From positions 186,001-250,000 of the forward strand of contig JAGFNQ010009473.1 in NCBI GenBank assembly GCA_024364735.1: a DNA stretch of 64,000 nt. The letters are read 5' to 3'. The notes beneath the pieces were generated by a model, which did not search any database, had not been told where the DNA came from, and worked only from the letters and a program-made list of their open reading frames with translations. A program made the translations under genes and the position numbers. Shown here piece after piece: positions 47,101 to 60,429 of this stretch (positions are counted from its first letter, which is position 1; the number at the start of each line of letters is the position of its first letter). The DNA comes from Boesenbergia rotunda. Taxonomy: Eukaryota > Streptophyta > Magnoliopsida > Zingiberales > Zingiberaceae.

Positions 47101-49574
47101 CATTGCGGGCACATCCCTGTATGTGCTAAAACCTGAAGACGATTTGGAAGAATTGAAGGACATGGTAATGCAGGATGTGGAAAAGGTTATGAGCCGGATT
47201 GACAAGAGCGGTGAAGGTGTTTATGTACAAGCGTCAACCCTTGGGTCATTGGAGGCACTTACAGAATTTTTGAGAAGCCCAGATGTGAACATTCCTTTCT
47301 GTGATTTTAGCATAGGTCCAGTACACAAGAAGGATGTCATGAAGGCCAGTGTCATGCTTGAGAGGAAGAAAGAATATGCAACCATTCTAGCTTTTGATGT
47401 TAAAGTGATGGCCGATGCTCGAGAGCTTGCAGAGGAGACTGGTGTTAGAATATTTGTTGCAGACATTATATATCATCTGTTTGATCAGTTCAAGGCTTAT
47501 ATTGATAATCTAAGGGAAGAAAAGAAGAAGGAAAGTGCTGAAGAGGCAGTATTTCCTTGTGTTCTAAAGATCATGCCAAACTGCGTTTTCAACAAGAAAG
47601 ATCCCATTGTTCTGGGCGTGGATGTTCTTGAAGGAATCCTGAAGGTAATATAATTTGAAATTCATTTCCTCATTTATATTTATATTGGATTTTTTTTCAC
47701 TGTTAAATCTTCCAAGGATCATCACCCTTTTCTAATTCTAGCTTCTGTTTTAAAAAGTAATATCACCATATGCTTACGCATTAATGTGCCTCATTGAACT
47801 GCATGTTTGGTGCTATTATGCCGTCAGGTTATATATGCAATTGAAGGTGCTCACATAATGCAGTTGAATGTGGATCACATGGAACATATGAGGCTGTGTA
47901 CTATTGAAATATTTAATTAGCAAGATGATATTATACAATTTACTGAATTAGTGTTTTAATAAATAAGGTATATTTGCAGAAGTCAAATATTCTAGTTTAT
48001 ATTTTAGTTAAATGCATATGTGATTTCAACAAAATGATAAGGATACCTTGGTTATAGAAGATAAGAAAATGCGAGAAAGTGACTGAAAATTGAAACAAGA
48101 ATTTAGTCATAGAAGCCTTGGGGAGTTAATAGGCTCTTTTCATTCATGGAACTCCAATTCCATGTGTACCTTGAACTGAAACCTGATTTAAATAGAGAGT
48201 AAGGAGGTTCATTGGTCAATGGGGAGTCAATAATGATTTTAACAATGACAATATTTTCTTGAAACTCTCTTCTATAAAAATATTAATAATTTTACCTTCC
48301 ATATATTGTTAATTTTTTTTCCAGAGAAACTAAGCATGTTTTTTTTTTTTACTAGACGATATAAAGTTAGTCCCATGTGCATTTTTGTTATCAACAAAGT
48401 ATAATCCGTGAGATGTAAACTACTATAAATATCTAATAGTTTATTAATTCATAAGAACCTATAACTATAGTTCTGTAATTATTATTTAAATTAAAATAAT
48501 CTTCAATAAGAATGACATGAGCAAATATTTAGATCAACAAAAATTGTCTTTTTGGACTGTTTATATCTTTATGTATATTAATTTTGAATAAAGAATGTAT
48601 ATGTAACGCACATATACCATTATATGAACGCTCGTCATGCTATCTTCCAATTGCATACCATGTGTGCAACACACTCATGGGGTTATAGGAAACCAACGCC
48701 CTCGGAACTTGTAAGGTCCAACTACTCTAAAAACTTTGGTACTAATGGAATTACATTCTGGAAGGAAATTTAGTTTGCTAGACGAATATGCTTTGTATTT
48801 TAGATGTGATAATCTTGCAACTCACGGATCAATCTTGCAAGCCTTGACGTTGACGATGTTAATTTCTAATGAAACAGTTGCACCTTTCTTTTAGCTTGCA
48901 AGTGCTTGTTGAACATGCAGTGTAACATTGTGGTTTTCAATTTCAGGTAGGAACACCAATTTGTATACCTTCAAGAGAATTCATAGACATAGGGAGAATT
49001 GCATCGATTGAGATTAATCACAAGCATGTAGATGTTGCGACAAAAGGACAGAAGGTCGCTATAAAGGTATCTAGGGCATTTCCTACTTTAGCTTTGTTTC
49101 CAGGTTACTTCTTTTAATTTGAACTTATCAGTTTTCTGCTGTTTAAACAGATGGTTGGCAGCAGTACTGAAGAGCAGCAGAAAATGTATGGGAGGCATTT
49201 TGATATTGATGATGAGCTTGTCAGTCATATCTCAAGGAAATCAATTGACATATTGAAAGCAAACTACAGGGTAAGAAAAGATGAGTATTTTTGTTCTTGG
49301 TGTTCGAGTATTTTGGATGCAAACTCTGGATAGGATTGTCGTGTTGATTTCAATGTATGATATTTGCCGCTTAAGGTTTACCTTCCGTAGTTATAGCCGG
49401 ATCTCATCCACATAAGCGGATGAATAATCTATGAGATTGCGCCCATGTAATGAATGAGTCATCCATTTTCCTTTTCGTATGTTTACTAACAAACATAATT
49501 TGATGTAGGATGATTTGTCAAATGACGAGTGGAGGCTTGTTGTAAGGTTAAAGACAATTTTCAAGATACCCTGA
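41169..49574 (+). CDS. EIF5B: Translation initiation factor eIF5B
   Basis: eIF5B is the cytoplasmic GTPase that joins the 60S subunit to the start-site complex (the eukaryotic IF2). Eleven exons in phase give 1,238 residues: 41169-43484, 43591-43698, 43793-43893, 44005-44095, 44317-44427, 44513-44578, 46923-46982, 47087-47644, 48947-49066, 49151-49270 and 49509-49574. The first half is a long Lys/Glu-rich tail with two copies of a KKKKKK.GRTAQEEEDL module 72 residues apart. The G domain starts near residue 645: GHVDTGKT (655), GGITQQIGAT, DTPGHES (717), NKVD across the exon 1/2 joint, and TSAISGEG. The beta-barrel and alpha/beta domains and the C-terminal cap (FKIP-stop) follow. No breaks. 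Intron 6 is 2.3 kb and contains nothing I recognise. Confidence 0.95.
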
Positions 49575-51089
49575 AGGAAACTGACTATATCTACATCTGT
49601 GAGCTTGTATGACATGATGGTCAGATCGGATTGCACCATCCAGATTGGCGAACCAAAAGAGAGGAAGTGAACAATCAGCGGAGAGTGCCTGATTTCAAGT
49701 TAATGGGGGAAAATATTATTACGGCTTGAGAAAAAAGAAAAAATTGTAGCTGCATATTTCATGCAAATTCTGGGCTTTGTTAAGATTGTTCGTGGTGGTT
49801 TTATAGTTTTGTGGTATTGCCCTCTGGGTTCCTTCTGAGCTGATGATGTGCAGCGAGATCATCGTGGAAACTTCTGTTTTGTTTTGGTCATCCATGCAAG
49901 GGATCAAAGTGTTTATTTGTAATAATGGACTGTTTGAGGTGCCGGGTATAGGAAAAGGATTCTTTGAGTTCAGTTTATTACAAAATTTGATCAGTGTCGT
50001 TTCTGGGCATTCTTGCTACTTCAAATCCGAGGTTTGTCCTTTTGCACATATTGATTTTGGCATTCAGTTTTATTATCAAGTTTTTAGTTTGACATTTTAA
50101 AATCAATTTTAATCTGCCCTTGTAACATGAACTGATTTCCTGTGTGTCACCATTGAGCTGATTATCCTTGAAAAGCAACACAGCCTGGGCATAATTTACT
50201 TAATTCTTAGAATAGAAAGCTGTCTATTTCTAGAATTAATTGGGTGAAGGAGCGATTTTTAACAAGGATGAATGTGTTACAAAAAAAAATCAGGTTGGGC
50301 ATCACAAGCATGATTTCATTCAAAAGTGTTTGCGAATGAAAGAAAGCCTTGGAATTTTTTGGCGTACTCAACCTAGAAGGATAGGCTTCATATGCATGGT
50401 GCATTAGATTTGCAGGCTTCGAAATTTTGGTGGTAAAAAAAAGCGATTTATTTGTTTCAGTGTTCCTATCAGTCCGTCTCCGAATTAATACGGAAGAGAT
50501 AAATTATGAAAATTATTAGTTCGGATAATAATTAACGTATAAGAGAAGATAGACTCTTGACGAAGTCAAGATATCATTCTTAGATTTTATGGTAATAACT
50601 TAGCCATGAACTGCAAGCTTGCCATCATACACCATTGGAGCAAGTTGTTTATAAGATTAATACAATGATTTTTAGAATTTTATTTGCATTGTATCCAGAT
50701 ATCTAAACATTATATGAACATTGGATACGGATGATGTTAGAGAGAGATTGAGTAAGAGTACTGATATAGTTTCTTGTGCAAATGAAAGATTTATAATTTT
50801 ACTTATTCAGTTTAATATATTTATATTAATCGATAAAAAATTCCAAAATTCAAACATCTAAATTATTAAAAAATAAAGTCACTCCAAATGCACCATATCA
50901 TTTCCACCCACTCGACCATTAAGATCATGCATATCTTAGTTGGAATACAATAGAGAAACTCCAATTCAGTGACGCGTCTTATCAATACTCAAAATCCTCA
51001 TCTCCGTCTCCCAAGGTAGGGATGGGTCCCAATGCACGTAGACTGTTTCCAAAACCAAGCCTTCCGTACCCGTCTTGTTCCAATTGGGG
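49575..51089. other. eIF5B 3' UTR and intergenic DNA
   Basis: The first several hundred bases are probably 3' UTR. Small ORFs here (for example 49,843-50,100) have no recognisable content. The sequence becomes AT-rich after 50,450 with no supported feature. Confidence 0.4.
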
Positions 51090-51430
51090 TCCTAAAAAAG
51101 TATCTATCCCGTTTGTCCCGTTCCTGGCGACGGCTTGCGAGTCATTCGATCGTCGATCGGGCACCATTGATAAATTTTGATCATCGTACCGAATCAAATG
51201 ATATCCTAGAAGAATGATGAATCGGCCAGAATCGCTGCAATTACAATCTCGTCGGATTCAACGATGAATCTGGCGAGATCACAATTGTGGCGATCCCGAC
51301 GGGTTCATCGTACCCCCAAGGTATAGTTTTGTTCAGGACGGCGGCCGGAGGCCGTCAGTGATGTTCGATCGGCGATTGAACGACTCGCCGACCGTCGTCG
51401 GGGAGCAGGACAGACGGGACAAGAGATTTT
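51090..51430. mobile_element. Foldback MITE related to the element at 6,942
   Basis: The left arm (from AAAAAAGTATCTATCCCGTTT) and the reverse complement of the right arm (AAAAAAATCTCTTGTCCCGT...) match in ordered blocks: GTCCCGT, GCGACGGC or ACGACGGT, GCGAGTC(A/G)TTC, CGATCG. The GATTCAACGATGAATC centre is nearly palindromic. The interior phrase (ACCATTGA, then CCGAATCAAAT(G/T)ATA) also occurs in the 6.9-kb MITE. No coding content. Confidence 0.6.
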
Positions 51431-51889
51431 TTTGGGTAGAGATTTGCCGTCGTCTTCTTCCATCAAATTACAACGGTCACACAAACCAATCCATGACGGG
51501 ACGGATCGATGGGCCGGCTATTTGACGAAGCGAAGCAGATGAAGTAGGCCAATCTGTCATCTCTGTGGATTAAAAATCTCTAACTCAACCTAATCTAAGA
51601 TAGGTCACGGGTTGGGTGGGCCAATTCGCGGACTCATCAAAAATTTAAAAAAAAAATTTAAAATCATATATTCAATATTTTACTTCGAAAAGGTTTCATC
51701 AATCTCATGTATTAAGCAATATGTATTTTAAATATAAATAGATATAAACGAGTTCTCTTGTTTAATGAAAAATATTATTTTTTATTTCAAAATTATAAAA
51801 AAGAAAGATAATAATTTGATATAAAATTGGACTAACGTGTGGTTCTCAACCCGTGGGTCAACCCAAGCCCATCGTGGGCACCCATGTGG

Positions 51890-52040
51890 GTCGCGGGCCT
51901 AGGCGGGTCGAACCACGGTGGGCTTGTGTTACTAAAATTTCAACCCAACCTATTTAAATTGTTTGGCGGGGCGGGTCGAACCACAGTGGGCTTGTGTTGC
52001 TAAAATTTCAACCCAACCTATTTAAATTGTTTGGCGGGGC
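51890..52040 (+). repeat. Two-copy direct repeat of about 66 bp
   Basis: The run GCGGGTCGAACCAC(G/A)GTGGGC, then AAAATTTCAACCCAACC and TTGTTTGGCGGGGCGGG occurs twice in tandem with few differences. GGGTTGGG/CCAACCC-type phrases around it suggest a decayed hAT-like MITE, but its ends were not found. Confidence 0.6.
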
Positions 52041-52141
52041 GGGCCAACCCGACAGGTTCCAACCCAAATTGTCGGCTCCACATCAAACTGCCAAAAACAA
52101 ATAAAATGATTCACGTTGTGCACATGTATGGTCTATCGAAT

Positions 52142-55109
52142 TTATGCAACAATTTACTGAACCGCGTAGTTAAATTTATAAAATACCCCAATCATATAGG
52201 ATAGTTTCGAATTATCAAATCACGTATCTATTTTCAATTTTACCCCTATCAATCGACTGAATTTTTTCACAAGTCAAATCGCTTTGCTTCTGATCTCACG
52301 CTGCGAACAAAAAAAAAAACAACAGTGACCGATTTTTGAAATTAATAGACTATTTCAATTTTTTTAAATTAAAATTTATTTTAAATAAAATCGATTAATC
52401 GATCAAACGATTCAGAATGATATGAAATTAATTTCTATATATATGATTAGTTCTCCTGATTATATTTACGTTATCAAACATCAATTTGACCTAACATATT
52501 GAGAGCAGTGATTTTTTAAATACGAATTCGATTATTTAAAAAAATTAATTTATATTAAAAAATTACTACTCTTAATATATTAGGTTGAATTGATTTTAAG
52601 GACGTGGATATAATTAAGATAACTAATCATATACATAAGAACTAATTTCATATCAATCCGAAGTTGTTTGGTTTAACAGTCGATTTTACCCAGGCATAAG
52701 AAGGTAAAACTAGCTGATAGACCAAACAACTTCGGATGAATATGAAATTAGTTCCTATATGTATGATTAGTTCTTCTAATTATATCCATGTCATCCAATA
52801 ACAATTTGACCCAATAATTAAGAGTAGTGATCTTTTGAACACGAATTAAATTTTTTAAAAAATCAAATTCATGTTTAAAAAATCACCGCTCTCAATATAT
52901 TAGTTCAAATTGATGTTTGAGGGCATGAATATAATCAGAAGAATTAGACGATACATAGGAGCTTGTTTCATGTTAATTTGAGATCGTTTGGTCCATCAGT
53001 CAGTTTTGGGAAAAATTAATTGATGAACTAAACGAACCGATTGATAAACCAAATGACCTCGGATTACCGTGAAACTAATTTCAATATTTTAGTCTAATTC
53101 TCTTGATTATATGCATGCCCTCAAACATCAATTTGACTCAATATATTGAGAGTAGTGATTTTTTGAACACGAATTTAATTATTCAAAAAATTTAATTCAT
53201 ATTAAAAAAAGTACCACTTTCAATATATTAAGTCAAATTGATATTTGAAGATATGAATATAATCAGAAGAATTAGAAGAATATATAGGAGCTAGTTTTAT
53301 GTCAATTGAGGTTGTTTGGTCCATCAATCGATTTTGGACAAAATCGACTGATGGACCAAATAAATTGGTTAATAGACCAAACAACCTCGGATTGATATGA
53401 AGTTAACTTCTATATTTTAGTCTAATTTTCCTGATTATATCCATGTACTTAAACATCAATTTGACTCAATATATTGAGAGTAATAATATTTGAAATACGA
53501 ATTTGATTGTTCGAAGAATCAAATTCATGTTTCAAAAATCACTACTCTCAATATATTAAGTCAAATTAGTGTTTGAGAGCATATATATAATCAGGAGAAT
53601 TAGATAAATACATAAGAGGTAGTTTCATATCAATCCGAATTTGTTTGGTTCATCAGCCGATTTTGTGCAAAACTAGCTGACGGACCAAACGAATCGACTG
53701 ATGACCAAACAACCTCAGATTGATATGAAACTAACTTCTATATTTTAGTCTAATTCTCTTGATTATATTCATGCCCTCAAACATTAATTTGACTTAATAT
53801 ATTGAAAGTAACGATTTTTGGAATACGAATTTGATTGTTTGAAAAATCTAATTCATATTAAAAAAATCACTATACTCAATATATTGACTCAAATTAATGT
53901 TTGAGGATATATATATATATATATATATAATCAAGAGAATTAGATAAATACATATGAGATAGTTTTATATAAATCTGAGTTCATTTGGTCCATCTACAAA
54001 ATCAATTGATGGATCAAATGAACCGATTGATAGACCAAACGATCTCGAATTTACTTGAACTAACTTTTACATTTTAGCCTAATTCTCCTAATTATATCCA
54101 TGCACTCAAATGGACTCAATATATTGAGAGTGGTAATTTTTTGAATACGAATTAGATTTTTCGAACAATCAAATTCGTGTTCCAAAAATCACTGCTCTCA
54201 ATACATTGAGTCAAATTGATGCTTGAATGCATAGATATATTCAGGAGAATTTGACTAAATATAGAAGTTAATTTAATGTCAATTTGAGATCGTTTGGTCC
54301 ATCAATTAGTTTTGCCCAAAATCGACTGATGGACCAAACAACCTCTACCTCCTATGTATTCGTCTAATTCTCTTGATTATATCCACGCCTTAATATATTT
54401 GGTTAAATTGATGTTTGAGGGCATGAATATAATCAGGAGAACTAATCATATACATAGGAACTAATTTTATATTAATTCGAAGTCGTTTAGTCCATCAGTT
54501 GATTTTACCTTCCTATCCCCGGGCAAAACAACTGATAGACCAAATGATTTCGGAATGATATGAAATTAGTTCATATATTTATAATTAATTCTCCTGATTA
54601 TATCCACATCCTCACATATCAATTTGACCTAATATATTAAGAGTAGTGATTTTTTGAATACGAATTAATTTTTTGAATAATTTAATTCATGTTTATAAAA
54701 TCACTGCTTTCAATATATTAGGTCAAATTAATATTTGAGAGCATAAATATCTTCAGAAGAATTAATTATATAAGAACTAATTTTATATTATTTCAAAATT
54801 GTTTAATCCATTAATTGATTTTATCTGAAATAAATTTTAATTAAAAAAAATTGAAAGAGCCGACTGATTTTTACTGTTATTTTTTTCACAACGTAAATCA
54901 GTCAACTGTTAATTTTTTTCGCAACGTGATATTAGAAGCAAATCATTCGACGGTTGAAAAATCATCCATCGACTGGTTAAATCTTTTCACCAGTCGATTA
55001 ATAGGGATAAAATTAAAAATAAATACATAATTTAATAATTTTAAAATTATCTATCTTGATTTGAATATTTCATAAACTTAACTACGCAATTCAATAAATT
55101 GTTAAATTT
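52142..55109. mobile_element. About 3-kb foldback element built of alternating palindromes
   Basis: The outer ends are inverted repeats. At 52,142 it reads TTTATGCAACAATTTACTGA...CGCGTAGTTAAATTTATAAAAT. The reverse complement from 55,109 reads AAATTTAACAATTTATTGA...TGCGTAGTTAAGTTTATGAAAT, and similarity continues for about 200 bp. The interior (about 52,400-54,830) repeats a unit of about 328 bp. Its GATTATAT start recurs at about 52,455, 52,776, 53,103, 53,431, 53,761, 54,090, 54,373 and 54,595; the last two units are shortened. Each unit has one palindrome centred on a TTTGATTNTTC-like core and a second centred on TCGATTTTG.CCAAAATCGA. No ORF of note. Superfamily and target duplication not determined. 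Confidence 0.75.
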
Positions 55110-55423
55110 TATTTTATTTATTGGAGTATTCCCGTGAGAAATTGCTACAAGCTCCAAGGACAAAAGCAAATTACTATGGTGGTACTTCTGGCGTTACAAA
55201 TCAACAAACCTACCTACACTCTTTGTAGTAAAGAGAAAGGATACAGGACATAGCAGCAATAGATGCTACTTGAAAAATCTCAAAGCATTTCAATTTTAGT
55301 TCTGTGGATTTCTACCCTTGCGTCCCTCTGCAGATCTTGCTTATGATGAGCTACATCGCTTCCTGAGATGGAATAACCAGCAGCATAAAGTGACTATTAT
55401 ACAGGCTGATAGATTTTACACAA

Positions 55424-58400
55424 CTAGGATCCGACTGCAGGCTGCGCAACTCCCTTAGCCTTGGCAGCTGCTTCGGCTGCCACTGCTGCTGCTGCAGCTG
55501 CCGCAGACGCAGATGCAGAGGGAGGGGCCGTAGGCACTGCTGGGGAATTCACTTGAGGAGCTGCCACTAACTGAGATTGTGGTTGTTGCTGCTGGCTATT
55601 TACTTGAGCGAGCAGATTCTTGATCTGTGCGCCAGAGAGTGTTTCGTGCTCAAGAAGTGCATTGGCAAGGGCATGCAGCTCTTTGTTGTGGGTGGTCAAA
55701 ATAGTTTTTGCATTATCGTGAGCTCTTTCTAGGAACTCCCTGATCTCCTTCTCGATAAGCAGCCTTGTTTCGGTGCTCATGCTCCTGCCGTTGTCGTCGT
55801 AGTTGTGTGAAACGAAACCAACCTCCTTGCTCATTCCGTACTGCGCGACCATTGCTCTTGCAAGGTTGGTTGCCTGCTGCAGATCTGATGATGCCCCAGA
55901 AGTCACTTCGTTCTCCCCGAAAATTAGCTCTTCAGCAACCCGGCCGCCCATGCAGACATCAAGCCTTGCCAGCATTTGTTTCTTAGAGATGCTTGTCTCG
56001 TCCTTCTCGGGCAACTGTGCGACCATGCCAAGTGCCATTCCTCGGGGTACAATTGTAGCTTTGTGGACAGGATGGGCACCGTCCGTGTGTATAGCAACAA
56101 GAGCATGACCGCCTTCATGGTAAGCTGTTAGTTTCCTGGATTCTTCAGAAATAACTGCTGATTTTCGCTCGCTGCCCATCATGATTTTGTCCTTTGCATA
56201 ATCTAAATCAGCCATTGTAACAGCCTTTGCGCCATCCATGGCAGCCTTAAGAGCAGCAACATTAACCAAATTTGCAAGATCTGCACCTGAGAACCCTGGC
56301 GTGCCCCTGGCAATAATCGTCAAATCCACATCATCGGCTTTCAAGACCTGCAGAAGAATAATGCTAATTAATTAGATATGCCTGCTTTCCATGGATCATA
56401 GGCCAGCTAATATTTCATATTGCTAAATTTTGATCAGAGAACACTAACAAGAATTCATGACATTTTCAAAAGTATAAAGCACAATAAGTTATATTGCCAA
56501 GACTCAACATTCATGAGATGTGCAAATACCTTTGACATGTGTGACTCCAAAATCTGTCTCCGGCCTTCCACATCTGGATTAGGAACCACAATATGACGAT
56601 CAAAACGACCAGGTCTCACAAGTGCTTTGTCTAATGATTCTGGGAAATTGGTTGCTGCAATGACAATTATACCATTGTTCTGCTTAAAACCATCCAGCTC
56701 AACAAGTAATTGATTCAATGTCATTTTCATGTATTGCTGATCCTTCGGGTTACGGCTCCCACCAATTGCATCAATCTCATCAATGAATATGATGCAAGGA
56801 GAACTTTTCTTTGCTGCAGTAAAAAGATCCCTAACCCTCCTAGCTCCAACACCTACAAACATTTCTTCGAACTCGCTTCCACTGCATGAGAAGAAAGGGA
56901 CACCAGCTTCCCCTGCAATAGCCCTTGCTAACATCGTCTTTCCTGTGCCAGGGGGGCCAACCAGCAAAACTCCTTTTGGAAGCTTCCCGCCAAGGCGAGT
57001 GAAACGCTAATACAATCACCATAAACAAGACAAAGCATGCTTTAAACAAACCTAAGTTCATTTGGAGTAAAGTAATATGCATGAATCAACTGCAATATCA
57101 ACATTAGAAACTTCACCAGATTTCTTTATAACTTAGTAAAGAGAATGTGAAATTTACAAGAACTTTAATGTCAGAATCTTTTTAAATGATGCAGGCAAAT
57201 AATAGGGAATAAATTTCTTATACATACTACATCAAGAGGGCATGCATGGACCATATCTTTAACGATCATTGGCAGCAGATCGTTAAAGATATATCAAAAG
57301 GTAGCAGCACTTCAAGTCCAATAATTAATGATAATATACTGTTAAAGTATACATGCCCAAGGGACGGTCATAATGGTTAAAAACATTAATTTGTCTTTTT
57401 TATTCTTCATTGTTCTGTTATTATGTTTCTTTTCTTTTTCTTTCATCTTTCTATTCAATCTCCTATTGCTGTTTTGCTCATTTCATATGCAGATTTTGTT
57501 GTCACATCTAATATGTATGTATATATGAAAATGAGTACCTCTTACACAATCACATCTACATCACACGTATATACATAAAACAAAGAAAATAAGTAACACT
57601 TCTCTAGAAATTAAAAAAAAAACTCAGCTAGACCTCGAGATAAGGCATTGCATTTCCATCAAACATACCTTAGGATCTCGAAGGTAATGGACAATTTCTT
57701 CTAATTCAGCTTTGGCCTCATCAACACCTTTTACATCACTAAACTTTGTACTAGACTCCATAGTTGGTTGGACATCTTCATGTAGACCAAGTCCTGCTGA
57801 GGATTAAGACCCAAAACAAATGCTTTATCTAATTAACTGAAGCATGACATTCTCCAACTTCCATATAACAGTGATTTACTTTAAATTTTAAAGTAGCCAC
57901 ACCTTTACTAATACCCTTATCCTCAATAAGTGCCCCGACACCAGATATTAAAAGAAATGAGACTGCAAGGGTACGTAATGTACGCCATAGTTGCTCCTTA
58001 AAATTGCTGGTTTCTGCAGTTACCATGTGGATGGGCGCACTTGCAGTCCCAAGCACACCATCTTTTGTTATTTGGCCAACATTCTCCAATGCAGGGATAC
58101 TGTTAATGTTTGTAAAGGTCTCCTCCTCCCTCACTGAGTTAGCGATGCCTGATACAAGATTAGCATATAAAGCTTAAGTCACTCAAAGCAAAGCAGGCAT
58201 TAAGAGAAAAGAAATGAGATCAGTAAAGTACAAGCCAACATTAATTTTAAAACTCCAATATATAAATTCTTGCTAATAAAGAAGGTGCCACAAAATTTGG
58301 ATGAAAATATTGTCTCGGCAATGGAGTAGTGTCGACTGATTTTAGACTGGCATTTAGCTGTTTAACAATCACTTGTGTTTGGAAAACACAAAGGCAAAAT

Positions 58401-59620
58401 AATAATAATAATAATAGGAACTCAAATTTACAACTCATAGTAAATACAGGTCAAATCCATAATCGCCAGGATAGTACTATAGTCATATCTTACAGATGGG
58501 AGGTAGTCTTTTTTTTTCCTCTTAACAACAGAATTTTGCACGGAACCAGCTGACAGTATATTGAAGCAACCAAAATATTGAAGCAACCACAAAATTTTCC
58601 AAAATCAAGTACTTTACAATGGCATATCCTAAAAAAAATTAAATAGCAATCACTAAATTATAACTTTACCCTTTAGCATTAAAAATTAATAAAAATGATA
58701 AACCGTTTACGAAAGAATGAGCAAAGCAGAAAAGTTATGGACATCTTTTTCAGTTATTTTGTAGTTTACATTGCAAATAAAGCATAGAGCCCACAAATGG
58801 ATATCTGCTAATCAAATCAACTAACCAAATCTCAGCTCCTTCCGAAGTCTATTTTATTTGTATATTAAAAATTTGGATCTTAATAAATGAGAGCAGGTTT
58901 GATTTTCTTAATTTTTGGATTAGAAACTGCTTTCGTTGTTTCAGTTCTAAAACAAAAGAGCAAGAAGAAATTGAATTGTAATGATCTTGAATATAATTTA
59001 ATCGTGCTACTCTTTCTGACATCTGACACCCTTGCCTAACTCTAAATTTTCTTTGATCTATTGCCCAAAGATCCCAGGAGGCTGTCTTTCATGCTGCTCG
59101 TTATCTGAAGCCCATTGCCATCCAGTCATGGAAATTAACCATTTGAGTAACTAATCCCATTGTTCCACATGCTGTCCTGCATGCACTAAAATTAAAGTGC
59201 ACTACCGGATTGGTCATGAGACCCTTTCCCTTGATTCTGGCATTCATTGATAAGGAGGCTGCCAACTGGTCACTGACTGATATTCTATAACCAACTCTTG
59301 TTGCATCAGATATAAATATAACTGTGATAATATTAACTAGGTGTTATCATTCTTCCTACCTCTTTCCAGAGTTTTCAGCAATGTACTTTGGTCCAGCCTA
59401 TCCACTTTCACTAATGCCTTGACATACTCAGCAAGTGCAGAAGAGTTTGAGTGCAGTGATGGCTGACTTTCAAAAATTCTAATTACTCTTTCAGGATCAC
59501 TTCTATAAAGCTCTTTAAGCAGTGTTACATCAGTCATTCCATGTCCATCTCGTACTCTTCCAGCAAAATTACCAGCATAGCTCGACTGGAATCTTACCTG
59601 GAAGCTTCCAAGTCTGTTAC
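55424..59620 (-). CDS. FTSH4: Mitochondrial i-AAA protease FtsH4, first exon not visible
   Basis: FtsH4 is an ATP- and zinc-dependent protease of the inner mitochondrial membrane, facing the intermembrane space, that removes damaged membrane proteins. Exons, in transcript order: 59620-59360, 58148-57903, 57793-57669, 57006-56530 and 56347-55424. They give about 677 residues, in phase throughout. A membrane helix (TLAVSFLLISGVGALI) precedes the AAA domain: Walker A GPPGTGKT, Walker B IIFIDEID, and the second region of homology RPGRFDRH. The zinc site HEGGH and the M41 run CMGGRVAEELIFGE follow. The C-terminus is a Gln- then Ala-rich tail. Sequence such as GSRNPKDQQYMK and FKEQLWRTLR fits FtsH4 rather than chloroplast FtsHs. 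The exon with the mitochondrial presequence should precede 59,620 and is probably beyond 64,000. The acceptor leaves a split codon, so 59,620 is not a start. Confidence 0.93.
57253..57292. other. Perfect 15-bp hairpin in an FTSH4 intron
   Basis: ATATCTTTAACGATC (57,253-57,267) is followed by a 10-base loop and its exact complement GATCGTTAAAGATAT (57,278-57,292). It sits in the intron between the exons at 57,669 and 57,006. It is too short for a typical plant miRNA precursor. No function assigned. Confidence 0.7.
58396..58417 (+). repeat. AAT microsatellite in an FTSH4 intron
   Basis: About seven AAT triplets in tandem, likely length-variable. Confidence 0.85.
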
Positions 59621-60082
59621 CTGCAAGAACATGAAAATAATAAGAAACATAAAATAAAATAATAGGCGCATTCACATTGCATGCATAACATATTGGCATT
59701 CCATGTGTACAAGTAAGAATTTGAAAAAAAAAAAAAAAATCTTGTTCCACCTTGTCGAAGATTTGATTCCTGAATTAATTATTATCTTGACAAGAAAAAT
59801 GAGAACTTTTCATGATTAGATAACATCTGCCATCAGCGCCTGATAGGGTGCCTATTATTTGGTTCAACCAGAAAAACCAAATCGAACCAAATTTAAATTT
59901 TGATTTGATTTGGTTTTTTAGTAAATCTGTTTTAGTTTGATTTGTTTTGATCAATTTGGTTATATAATTTTTTTTTAATTCAAATTTTTCGTTGAAAATT
60001 GATTTGGACAAAAAATCCAAAATATAATTTGTAATGTTTTCACATTTCCATTCATGAAAAACTAAAAATATAGTTTTTTAAA

Positions 60083-60115
<33 letters not shown>

Positions 60116-60429
60116 AAACTAAAAAACAAATAATTTTCCTCCTTTATTTCTCTATTACCATATGTGATGAACAGCTTTGACTTTATTTTTTTATGTTAAG
60201 ACTCTCTACTATCTTAGATTGACAATATTTTTATTCTTATAGATGTAGAACTATATAAATATTTTTCTTTTTACTAATTCACCAACGAAATTATTTATTC
60301 CACAATTCTTCCTCTTCGACCACCACTTGCCTTGCCACAATTCCATTATCCATCAACAGATTAATTAATTTTTTTTTCATTCAAGGTTGAAAACTACATA
60401 TAAGGTAAATAATTATTCTCATATAAGTT

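Noticed and set aside
55765..56108. Plus-strand ORFs opposite the FTSH4 last exon
   Set aside because: They are shadows of the well-supported minus-strand protease exon.
59337..59750. ATG at 59,750 as the start of FTSH4
   Set aside because: The extra 40 codons (Phe-rich, then ILFYVSYY) do not resemble a mitochondrial presequence, and a good acceptor (TTGCAG) lies at 59,621, so they are intron.
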